Positions 56,788 to 64,000 of a DNA stretch of 64,000 nucleotides are shown here, one piece after another; position 1 is the stretch's first letter; the number at the start of each line of letters is the position of its first letter. Source of the stretch: Fen-1135 sp963705275 (lineage in GTDB: Bacteria; Desulfobacterota; Syntrophia; Syntrophales; UBA2185). A model generated the notes under the pieces. The model had not been told where the DNA came from. It saw nothing but the letters and a program-made list of their open reading frames with translations, and did no database searches. Where the stretch lies: positions 868,001-932,000 of the forward strand of contig OY970063.1 of NCBI GenBank assembly GCA_963705275.1. Direction: 5' to 3'. Both the position numbers and the translations under genes were made by a program.

Positions 56788-57560
56788 TGGCGAGATACCT
56801 CGTCAGAATTTACCTTCCCGGTCATGAGAGTGATAAAGGCCTCATTCAGGTCGGCGTCAGGACGACCTGGACATGCTGCAGCAATGATTTCCGCGGGGCT
56901 GCCAGCGGCGACTATCTTACCCTCATTGATCATCACTATCCGCCCGCAATACCGGGCTTCATCCATATAATGTGTAGTAACAAACACCGTAATTCCTTCC
57001 GAAGCCAGTTGACGGATGAAATTCCAGAAATGCTGGCGTGTAATGGGATCCACGCCTGAGGTGGGTTCATCGAGAAAAAGGATATCCGGGCGATGGAGGA
57101 GCGCGCAGCCCAGGGCGAGACGCTGACGCCAGCCCTGCGGCAGCTCCCGCGTATATCGGTCACGCACCTCCCCAAGCTGCGTCATATCCAGTATCCAGTC
57201 AATGCGCTCTTTCCACTGGTTCTCGGGCACAGCATAGACGCCGAGATAGAATCTGATATTTTCGAACGGACTCAGATCTTCGTATAGGGAAAACTTCTGC
57301 GACATGTACCCTATAGATTGCTTGATTTCCTCGGGCTCTCTTGCGATGTCGTGTCCTGCCACCTGGCCACTGCCGGAAGTGGGAGTCAATATGCCGCAAA
57401 GCATGCGGATGGTCGTCGATTTCCCGGAGCCGTTGGGCCCCAAGAAACCGAAAATTTCTCCCCGTCTTACGGAGAATGTGATCTTATCCACCGCAACGAA
57501 GGCGCCAAACCGCTTTTCAAGGGCATTTACAGATACGGCCTCACCGTTTGAAGGAATCAC
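56784..57560 (-). CDS. ABC transporter ATPase (C-terminal half of YbhF type)
   Basis: 258-residue ATPase with Walker A GPNGSGKST, Q-loop YMSQKFSLYEDL, Walker B ILFLDEPTSGVDP and H-loop TTHYMDEA. The signature motif reads LPQGWRQRLALG in place of LSGGQ, as seen in the second half of YbhF. GTG 57560 is preferred because AAGGAG lies seven bases upstream; this start overlaps the preceding ATPase gene. In E. coli both halves are one YbhF protein. Confidence 0.92.
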   Translation of the reverse strand: MIPSNGEAVSVNALEKRFGAFVAVDKITFSVRRGEIFGFLGPNGSGKSTTIRMLCGILTPTSGSGQVAGHDIAREPEEIKQSIGYMSQKFSLYEDLSPFENIRFYLGVYAVPENQWKERIDWILDMTQLGEVRDRYTRELPQGWRQRLALGCALLHRPDILFLDEPTSGVDPITRQHFWNFIRQLASEGITVFVTTHYMDEARYCGRIVMINEGKIVAAGSPAEIIAAACPGRPDADLNEAFITLMTGKVNSDEVSRH

Positions 57561-58305
57561 GAACAATCTCCTTATCCACTTCTCCGATGCGGTTGATCAT
57601 AGCCTCTTCGAGGCTTACGAAATGGCCGCGCACTTCCTGCGGCGTGGCAATATTGAGGATGCGGGAACGATGCATCAGCGCCAGACGATCGCACTTTTCT
57701 CCTTCGTCGAGATAAGCCGTGGATACTACGGTAGTCATGCCGTCCGTGCGCATCTGGGCGAGTATATCCCAGAACTCCTGCCGCGAAACAGGGTCCACGC
57801 CGTTCGTCGGCTCATCGAGGATCAACACCTTCGGTTCATGGACCAGAACGCATGCCAATCCAAGTTTCTGTTTCATTCCGCCGGAGAGGTTGCCTGCCAG
57901 CCGACCGACAAAAGGGAGTAAATTGGAAAATCCGAGATACTTCTCTCTCCTCCTAGCACGTTCTTTTCTCGGGACGTTAAAGACGTCCATGAAGAACAGC
58001 ATATTTTCGTCAACGGTCAGATCCTGGTAAAGTCCAAAACGCTGAGGCATATAGCCGATCAGAGGTTTTACCCGTTGTTTATCCCTTACCACGTCCATGG
58101 TGCTGATCAGAATGCTCCCGGAGGATGGTGGGATCATTGTCGCTGTCATGCGCAGCAGAGTTGACTTCCCGGCCCCGTCGGACCCGACGAGCCCGAAGAT
58201 GGTCCCCTCATCCACGGACAGCGTCACATCACGCACAGCCTCCACGTCGCCAAAGTGCATGGAAACATTCTCCATGGAAATGAAAGATCTATTGTCTGCA
58301 ACCAT
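57541..58305 (-). CDS. ABC transporter ATPase (N-terminal half of YbhF type)
   Basis: 254 residues: Walker A GSDGAGKST, YMPQRFGLYQDL, signature LSGGMKQKLGL, Walker B VLILDEPTNGVDP. The H-loop reads VSTAYLDEGEK, with alanine instead of the switch histidine, so this half may be catalytically weak and partner the other ATPase. Starts 60 bases after the HlyD-like gene. Confidence 0.92.
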   Translation of the reverse strand: MVADNRSFISMENVSMHFGDVEAVRDVTLSVDEGTIFGLVGSDGAGKSTLLRMTATMIPPSSGSILISTMDVVRDKQRVKPLIGYMPQRFGLYQDLTVDENMLFFMDVFNVPRKERARRREKYLGFSNLLPFVGRLAGNLSGGMKQKLGLACVLVHEPKVLILDEPTNGVDPVSRQEFWDILAQMRTDGMTTVVSTAYLDEGEKCDRLALMHRSRILNIATPQEVRGHFVSLEEAMINRIGEVDKEIVRDSFKR

Positions 58306-58365
58306 GGGCGGTTCTCTCTGGAATGTCTATCCTCACGTTTTGCAAGAGGGGATAGGAAGGGATTC

Positions 58366-59376
58366 TCACCGCAGCCAGGCGTCTGCCGGCATGCCGGTCT
58401 TTAGTTCGAAAGAAGGATTGGGGATGGAGACCTTCACAAGATACACCAGTTTCACCCTTTCCTTTTTGGTCTGAATTATCTTAGGGGTAAATTCACCTTC
58501 AGGTGAGACGAATGTTACTTTCCCTTTGTAAACCTTATTGGGAAAGGTATCGATTTTTACGTCCACGTCCTGCCCCGGTTTCACCTTTCCGATCTGCGTC
58601 TCATCCACAAATATTTTCAGATCCACTGTCTCAAGATCGGCCATTGTCAGCACCTCGCGGCCGGGGCTGACCACTTCTCCGGGTTCCACATTGCGGCTCG
58701 TGATGATCCCATTGTACGGGGCAAGCAACCGGGTATATTGCAACTGAATGTCGGACTGTTCGAGAGCCGCCTTGGCCTGTTTGATCTGGGAGGCGGCTGC
58801 CTCTATTTCCTGCTTCGTTGCTTCAACCTTTTTCAGGTTGCTCTTCGCCTGTCTCAAGGCGGCTTCCGCATCATCAAGCTTAGATTTAGCCGTATCGTAG
58901 CCGAGCTTCACCGAGTCCCTTTCCTTTTCCGTGACAACACCTCGCTTGAACAACTGCTCGTATCGCTGATAATTCTTCCGGGCGTCATCCATGACGTCTC
59001 GCGCGCTTGTAACATTTGTCTCCGCCCTAACGACATCGGCGGGAAGGGTGCTTTTGTATATGTTAAGCATTGTGGCAAGCTGATCCCGTGTATTGATCGA
59101 CCGGGCATGATTTGCCTGCGCCTGTTCTTTCTTTGACTGAAATTCCGTGGGATCGAGCTCGGCAAGGAGTTGATCCTTTTTGACGGCATATCCTTCCCTG
59201 ACGGCCACGTTGATGACGCGGCCACTTGCCTGGAATGCGAGATTGGAATTGGTCGCCTCAATCGTCCCTGAATAATAAAATTCGCCCCGCTGGGACTGCC
59301 ACTGCCCAAAATAGACCAGTGAGCCAACACCTATAAGGAGAACCATAAACACTATGAAGATAATCCGCTTCTTCAT
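58366..59376 (-). CDS. Membrane fusion protein (HlyD/YbhG family)
   Basis: 336 residues: N-terminal membrane anchor (IIFIVFMVLLIGVGSLVYFG), barrel-sandwich lipoyl half (IEATNSNLAFQASGRVINVA), a coiled-coil hairpin of about 120 residues rich in A/K/Q/E (residues about 80-205), second lipoyl half (LLAPYNGIITSRNVEPGEVV) and beta-barrel domain. Bridges the ABC transporter and the TolC-like outer-membrane channel. Start overlaps the tolC-like stop by four bases. Confidence 0.93.
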   Translation of the reverse strand: MKKRIIFIVFMVLLIGVGSLVYFGQWQSQRGEFYYSGTIEATNSNLAFQASGRVINVAVREGYAVKKDQLLAELDPTEFQSKKEQAQANHARSINTRDQLATMLNIYKSTLPADVVRAETNVTSARDVMDDARKNYQRYEQLFKRGVVTEKERDSVKLGYDTAKSKLDDAEAALRQAKSNLKKVEATKQEIEAAASQIKQAKAALEQSDIQLQYTRLLAPYNGIITSRNVEPGEVVSPGREVLTMADLETVDLKIFVDETQIGKVKPGQDVDVKIDTFPNKVYKGKVTFVSPEGEFTPKIIQTKKERVKLVYLVKVSIPNPSFELKTGMPADAWLR

Positions 59377-60710
59377 GGCAAGACCTCCCGCACACCCATC
59401 GCCCTCTCCAGTCTGGCTATGCTTATGTTGTAATCACTCAACGCATTGAAGTAATCTGTTTTCGCTCTTGTAAGCAGGGTCTGCGCATCGATGACATCCG
59501 TTGACGTTCCAACATGCTCCTTGTATCTTTCAGTGCTGACTCGGAAGTTCTCATCTGCCTGCTCAATCGATTTTTTTGTAACCGCCACCTGTTTCTCCGC
59601 CTCATGGAGGGCGAGCCAGGCATTCTTGACTTCGAGAGATACCTGGTCTCTCACGTTGTCCAGGGCGTAGGCCACCTGGTTTTCCCGGGAGCGGCTTGCA
59701 TCGACCCTGTTCTTGGTTCTTCCCCACTCCCAGAAGTTCCAGCTTGCCACGCCCATGATGTATGAATTGTCCTGATTTCTGTATGGGCTCCCGTTGACAT
59801 TCGCATTGTCGCCATAGCGTTCGAAATGTCCCACCAGATTTACAGTCGGCAGATATTCGCTCTTGGCGAGTTTTACGAACTTCTGTGACTGTTCAACCTT
59901 CCTGGCATACGACTTGACCTCCGGCCTGTTTTCCAGAGCAAGCCTCTGGCATTCGTCGAAGGTCTTGTTATAAGACGTGAGAGCGAGTATATCCTCCACC
60001 TCCGTCGGGGTATTGATCTCCCTCCGGAGGACGGTGTTGAACTTCGCCTTCGCCATCTCTACAGAATTTTCAGCCCTCACGAGGCTCTGCTGGCCGTTGG
60101 CCAGCTCCACCTCGGCGCGGAGGAGGTCATTCTTCGGTATAACGCCGACATCGAAGAAATCCTGGGCCATGCGGCGATGCGACTCGAGCTGCTCGACCGA
60201 TTGTTTTGCCACATCAAGAATTCGTTCTGCCTTGAGCACGTTGAAATAGGCCACCCTCACGTCCTGTACCAGATCGTGAACAACCGATGTTTCGTCGAGC
60301 GCCGCGATCTCATGGCCGATCTTGCCCGCCTCATAGTTCGCGAGTATCGCGCCTCCGGCGAAGATGGGCTGTTTAACCTCCACTGCCCAGGAATAATTGT
60401 CCTTGGTCCCCGTAACCACCGTGACAGGCCCCGTAGGCAGGAGGCTAGCAGTCAGTGTCGGATCCGCATCAAGCCTCTGGTAGCTGTAATACGTGCTGAA
60501 TTTCGGCAGGAATCCCGTGAACGCCTCCTTCTTCTGCGCCTCTGCGCCTTTGACGCCCTCCTGAGCCGACTGGACAAGAACGCTCTGCTTCATCGCAAGG
60601 TCAATGCTCTGCTGCAGCGTCAGCTTCTCAAGGCCCTGGGCCGTATCACAGGCCATGCCGATAAAGGCGATCGTCACGGAAATTATCAGATGTTTATTCT
60701 TCGTTTGCAT
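59373..60710 (-). CDS. TolC-family outer-membrane efflux protein
   Basis: 445 residues: signal peptide (SVTIAFIGMACDTAQG), then the duplicated outer-membrane-efflux repeat with long helices (QSIDLAMKQSVLVQSAQEGV, DVGVIPKNDLLRAEVELANG, VGTSTDVIDAQTLLTRAKTD). Forms the exit duct of the tripartite pump. Second gene of the operon after the TetR regulator. Confidence 0.93.
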   Translation of the reverse strand: MQTKNKHLIISVTIAFIGMACDTAQGLEKLTLQQSIDLAMKQSVLVQSAQEGVKGAEAQKKEAFTGFLPKFSTYYSYQRLDADPTLTASLLPTGPVTVVTGTKDNYSWAVEVKQPIFAGGAILANYEAGKIGHEIAALDETSVVHDLVQDVRVAYFNVLKAERILDVAKQSVEQLESHRRMAQDFFDVGVIPKNDLLRAEVELANGQQSLVRAENSVEMAKAKFNTVLRREINTPTEVEDILALTSYNKTFDECQRLALENRPEVKSYARKVEQSQKFVKLAKSEYLPTVNLVGHFERYGDNANVNGSPYRNQDNSYIMGVASWNFWEWGRTKNRVDASRSRENQVAYALDNVRDQVSLEVKNAWLALHEAEKQVAVTKKSIEQADENFRVSTERYKEHVGTSTDVIDAQTLLTRAKTDYFNALSDYNISIARLERAMGVREVLP

Positions 60711-60723
60711 ATTCCCCTTCCCT

Positions 60724-61356
60724 TCATTTCTTCACGGCTCTTAAAATGAGATTTTCGATTTCACCGGCGATATTTCCGGATATCCTGTCGTCCAATTTCC
60801 TTATACCGGGAGGCAGCCAGTTATACTTGGCCCTGATGGGCGCGCTGGTCTTGTAGGTTACCATGGCTCCCATAACCATTATGTGTATCAGGAAGGGAAC
60901 CGTTTCTATGAAAATTCCTTTTTCCACACCTTCTTTAAGGATCCCCCGGAGCATATTTACGATATGAAAAATATCCCGCGCCACCACCTCCGGCAGGTGC
61001 TCTCCACCGGAAGCCACTTCACGCATCATGACCGGAGCAACCTGGGGGTTTTCGTCTATATTGCGGGCAAAGGTGCGGACATAAACTCGGAGCTTTTCTT
61101 CAGGGTCGCGTATGTCTCTTATCTTGCCGGCGATCATCTCCGCTGTATTGCCGATAACGTTGCTTATGACCTCCGCGTAGAGTTTTTCCTTGTCGCCAAT
61201 ATGATAATAAATCATGGCCTTATTGACCCCTGCGCGCTTGGCAATCTCATCTACGCGCGCCCCGGAAAAGCCCGACTCCGAAAAGACGCTTGCAGCGGCC
61301 TTCAGAATGCGCTTGACAGTGATACTCTTTTTACCGGCTGATAGTGGAAGGTCCAT
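60724..61356 (-). CDS. TetR-family regulator of the efflux operon
   Basis: 210 residues. N-terminal HTH: ILKAAASVFSESGFSGARVD then EIAKRAGVNKAMIYYHIGDK; the rest is a helical ligand pocket of the CerR/YbiH-like type. ATG 61356 is preferred over an upstream codon because GGAGGTGC precedes it. First gene of the operon and 30 bases downstream of a palindrome, so it probably represses itself and the pump. Confidence 0.92.
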   Translation of the reverse strand: MDLPLSAGKKSITVKRILKAAASVFSESGFSGARVDEIAKRAGVNKAMIYYHIGDKEKLYAEVISNVIGNTAEMIAGKIRDIRDPEEKLRVYVRTFARNIDENPQVAPVMMREVASGGEHLPEVVARDIFHIVNMLRGILKEGVEKGIFIETVPFLIHIMVMGAMVTYKTSAPIRAKYNWLPPGIRKLDDRISGNIAGEIENLILRAVKK

Positions 61357-61385
61357 TCTTGCACCTCCGTAGAGAGTCAATTATA

Positions 61386-61401
61386 AACTAACCAGTTAGT
61401 T
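61386..61401. promoter_or_regulatory. Palindrome before the efflux operon, probable TetR operator
   Basis: Perfect 7-2-7 palindrome AACTAAC-CA-GTTAGTT. A second, weaker one (TACC-ATTT-GGTA, 61403-61414) follows at once. Position just upstream of the tetR start suits autoregulation. Confidence 0.6.
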
Positions 61402-61537
61402 ATACCATTTGGTAAATAACATGCGCTCCGCAGTACTGTCAAGTCTTATTGTCGTCATTGGATTGAAATCAAAGAAAACGTTACAAGACACGATCCGCCG
61501 TGGAGCCGGTGCGGATCGCAATCACCATGGACGGGGG

Positions 61538-61972
61538 TCACTTTTTCTTGTGCGCCTTTTCCAGTTCCTCGTTAATATACCATATCTTGATGCCTAGGGA
61601 CTGGCAGAGCTTCCGCACGTATTTCAATTTCTCCAGTTCATGTTCCGTGGGATTGGTGATAAACACGGCAAGACCGGGTTTTCTTCCTGTCTCTTTGGCA
61701 TAGTGCAGCGCCTGGCCTATGCCTTCGTGGAATTTATCGAGCCTCTCGACCTCGATGGCATAGTCCCCTGTCAATAAATCTATTCTGCCGTAGTTCACAG
61801 ACACTTCCGTCCGGGCATGGCCTTTGAAATAAACGCGGTTGAAAGCCTCTTGATAATCCTTTTCCGTTTCCAGAATGTGATGCCTGGGCGCGGCGCACGC
61901 CGATATCATGGCAAAGAAAAGTGCTATCAGCAGATATGGATATAATTGTTTGAGCCGCGTTCTTATCAGCAT
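61538..61972 (-). CDS. Lipoprotein with nuclease-like (PD-(D/E)XK-type) fold
   Basis: 144 residues: lipoprotein signal (YLLIALFFAMISAC, lipid cysteine at 26) and a compact domain with VSVNYGRIDLLTGDYAIEVE and KFHEGIGQALHYAKETGRKP, then FITNPTEHELEKL. The D-x(n)-E-x-E strand pair followed by the KFHEGIGQALHYA helix resembles PD-(D/E)XK nucleases; the usual ExK lysine is replaced by Glu, so activity is uncertain. Unusual for a lipoprotein. Stands alone between the TetR gene and mlaE. Confidence 0.6.
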   Translation of the reverse strand: MLIRTRLKQLYPYLLIALFFAMISACAAPRHHILETEKDYQEAFNRVYFKGHARTEVSVNYGRIDLLTGDYAIEVERLDKFHEGIGQALHYAKETGRKPGLAVFITNPTEHELEKLKYVRKLCQSLGIKIWYINEELEKAHKKK

Positions 61973-62167
61973 CTAAGGACGTTTCCTCGGGTTCTTGATA
62001 GCTTCTTAAGGAAAATCACCAGGTAATTTATCGGTCCTATCCTCAACAGTCTAGGTCTCCTGGTACAATATAATTCAACAAATTTCAACTAGTTCTGTCT
62101 TGACACCCCCAGTCGGCTTGCTCTATATTTTATATAGGCGAAGACATCATCACTCTTTGGCGAGCTT

Positions 62168-63316
62168 ATGCAAGTGCCTCCTGTCAAGAAGAAAGAGTAC
62201 AACCTCCGTATCGAAGAAAGGGAACCGGGGGATGTGATTCTCTTCGTCTCAGGCCGCATTGCCCTCGATGATCTGAATGACTTCACATCTGACGCCAGGG
62301 GCATTCTGCAAAATATACCTCTGCGGAAATTGATGGTGGATATCGCTGGAGTCAAGTACCTGGATAGCGCAGGTACACTCGCCTTGTTCCAACTGGAGGA
62401 GGAACAGACAGCCAGGTCAGCTTCCGTTACATTTCATGGTGTCACCGATGAAGCCAAAGGCATCCTGAATCTTCTCGACAAAAAAGCACACCACATCCCG
62501 CCCCTTGTCCTGGAGCGGAAACCCCCGAATGTCCTGGAGCAGATGGGAGAAGCCACCCGGCTGCTTCTTAGTGATTTCGTCGAGGTTATGAGTTTCGTTG
62601 GCGAGCTTATACTCGCCCTCATTCACAGTCTCCGCAGGCCGCGCTCGATGCGGTGGAATGATGTCCTCTACTACATGAAAAGGGCCGGCGTTGACGGCCT
62701 CCCCATTGTCGGGCTTATCGGCCTTCTCATGGGACTCATTATGGCTTTCATGTCCTCATTGCAGCTCAAGCAGTTCGGCGCAAACATATACGTGGCATCC
62801 CTCGTGGCGATTGCCATGGTGAAGGAACTGGGACCCATCATGACCGCCATCCTGGTGGCAGGGCGTTCGGGATCTGCATTTGCGGCTGAAATCGGTACGA
62901 TGATCGTGAATGACGAGGTTAATGCGCTGAAGACAATGGGATTTGAACCGATTCAGTTCCTGGCTGTGCCTAAATTTTTGGCGACTATCCTTGTCGTGCC
63001 CCTCTTGACCTTGTATGCGGATATTTTCGCCATACTGGGTGGCCTCGTGGTCGGTATCGTGGGACTTGATCTGACCGCCTACTCTTACATCCAGCAGACC
63101 CGGGAAGGTATTGCCGTCTTCGATATCGTATCGAGTCTGGTCAAATCTGCCGTCTTCGCCGGGCTGATTGCCGGAATCGGATGTCAGAGAGGATTCCAGG
63201 TACGCGAGGGGGCAGAATCGGTGGGCACATTTACGACATCGGCGGTCGTATCGGCCATATTCCTCATTATAGTCGCGGACTCGGCCTTTGCAATCATCCT
63301 TCACTACGTGAGATGA
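62168..63316 (+). CDS. mlaE: STAS-domain MlaE-family permease
   Basis: 382 residues. N-terminal STAS domain (residues about 10-110, FVSGRIALDDLNDFTSDARG and VDIAGVKYLDSAGTLALFQL), then an MlaE permease with five membrane segments: LPIVGLIGLLMGLIMAFMSS, VKELGPIMTAILVAGRSGSA, FAAEIGTMIVNDEVNALKTM and the C-terminal VADSAFAIILHYV. Inner-membrane part of an Mla-type phospholipid transporter. The fusion of STAS and MlaE in one chain is known; in E. coli MlaB is separate. Followed by mlaF 40 bases later. Confidence 0.95.
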   Translation: MQVPPVKKKEYNLRIEEREPGDVILFVSGRIALDDLNDFTSDARGILQNIPLRKLMVDIAGVKYLDSAGTLALFQLEEEQTARSASVTFHGVTDEAKGILNLLDKKAHHIPPLVLERKPPNVLEQMGEATRLLLSDFVEVMSFVGELILALIHSLRRPRSMRWNDVLYYMKRAGVDGLPIVGLIGLLMGLIMAFMSSLQLKQFGANIYVASLVAIAMVKELGPIMTAILVAGRSGSAFAAEIGTMIVNDEVNALKTMGFEPIQFLAVPKFLATILVVPLLTLYADIFAILGGLVVGIVGLDLTAYSYIQQTREGIAVFDIVSSLVKSAVFAGLIAGIGCQRGFQVREGAESVGTFTTSAVVSAIFLIIVADSAFAIILHYVR

Positions 63317-63356
63317 TGATGGAGGGAGCGGAATAACCAATCATGAGATACGGCTA

Positions 63357-64000
63357 ATGAACGACGAACCCATCATCAAAGTGGAAAATCTTACCGCCGG
63401 TTATGGTGACACCACTATTCTGGAAAACGTCAGCTTCCGGGTCAGCCGGGGCGAGATATTCATGCTGCTCGGAGCGAGCGGGTGCGGCAAGTCCACGCTC
63501 CTGAAGCATCTCAACGGTCTGCTAACACCTTCTTCAGGACGGATTATCATTAACGGAACAGACATAACTGCAGCCGATGGAGAGACCATGCGAGAGGTCC
63601 AGAAAACAATCGGTGTCCTATTCCAGGCGGATGCCCTGTTCGGCTCCATGACGCTCTTCGAGAACATTGCCCTGCCCTTGTATGAATACACGGATCTCTC
63701 GCCGGACATGATCGATCGGGTCGTGAAGAATGAAACTCGCCCTGGTCAATCTGCCCGGGCATGAAAATCATATGCCCGCTGAACTCTCCGGCGGTATGAG
63801 GAAAAGGGCTGCCCTAGCCAGAGCCATGGCGCTTGACCCGCTGCTTCTCTTCTTCGACGAGCCTTGGGCGGGGCTCGATCCGGTCACAGCAGCGGAACTG
63901 GACATCCTCATAAGGAGTATCAACACTGCCATGGGAACAACCATGGTCATTGTCACCCAGGAACTTGCATCTATATTTGGTCTTGCCCGGAGGGTAATCA
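63357..64000 (+). pseudogene. mlaF: MlaF-like ABC ATPase, frameshifted and cut by window edge
   Basis: ATPase of the Mla lipid transporter. First frame: VENLTAGYGDTTILENVSF, Walker A LLGASGCGKSTLL, Q-loop VLFQADALFGSMTL, closing at 63764. After a one-base change near 63727-63735 the protein continues MKLALVNLPGHENHMPAELS, signature LSGGMRKRAALARAMALDP, Walker B LLLFFDEPWAGLDP, and the D-loop. The H-loop reads VIVTQELAS, with Gln instead of the switch histidine, which would weaken ATP hydrolysis if real. The C-terminus lies beyond the window. Confidence 0.85.

Noticed and set aside
1..64000. CRISPR arrays, tRNA and rRNA genes, insertion sequences
   Set aside because: No regularly spaced repeats, no tRNA-like T-loop with matching arms, no transposase frames and no rRNA-like conserved blocks were seen.

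Overview
The window looks like chromosome from an anaerobic, deltaproteobacteria-like (Desulfobacterota, possibly Syntrophales-type) Gram-negative. This is inferred from gene content only: an acyl-CoA beta-oxidation operon, a large glycogen operon, LolA, MlaE/MlaF, TolC-type efflux and outer-membrane porins. No rRNA, tRNA, CRISPR array or transposase was recognised.

Layout. 1-7.5 kb: leftward operon for acyl-CoA oxidation (acyl-CoA dehydrogenase, CoA-transferase, type II 3-hydroxyacyl-CoA dehydrogenase, thiolase, enoyl-CoA hydratase, decayed GctAB-like CoA-transferase, TetR regulator), with a perfect 9-3-9 palindrome at its promoter. 8-15 kb: housekeeping genes (proA, nadD, a TPM/nucleotidyltransferase/LemA group, a patatin, a PflX-like radical SAM protein). 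14.9-16.2 kb: a small cluster of integron-type cassettes (BrnT/BrnA remnants and a GNAT acetyltransferase) with three attC-like sites and no integrase, followed by about 1.6 kb of decayed DNA. 17.9-27.1 kb: glycogen metabolism, including one long gene joining a GT3 glycogen synthase to a GT35 phosphorylase, plus a GH57 protein, a GT4 glycosyltransferase and a debranching enzyme. 27-32 kb: lolA, ilvE, a broken patatin gene lying between two copies of the comM 3' end, and comM. 32-40.5 kb: moaC, a PH-like membrane protein, a Fis-type protein, a left-handed beta-helix protein translationally coupled to a giant GlmS-like protein, and pyrG. 40.6-47.6 kb: pncB, an outer-membrane protein, a glycerophosphodiesterase, a type IIG restriction-modification pseudogene and an NTF2-like protein. 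48-52 kb: zinc-type uptake operon (His-rich small protein, porin, ZnuA, ZnuB, lipoprotein) lacking an ATPase. 52-61.4 kb: unknown genes, Smr protein and a TetR-controlled ABC-2 efflux operon. 61.5-64 kb: a nuclease-fold lipoprotein and mlaE/mlaF, cut by the window edge.

A strong cross-cutting signal is the number of single-base frameshifts in otherwise recognisable genes (tetR, gctA, brnT, brnA, the GT3-GT35 gene twice, a patatin twice, an outer-membrane protein, mlaF, and many in the restriction enzyme). Several lie in or next to short homopolymers, so part of them may be sequencing errors; the restriction enzyme, GctB and the BrnTA cassette look more like real decay.
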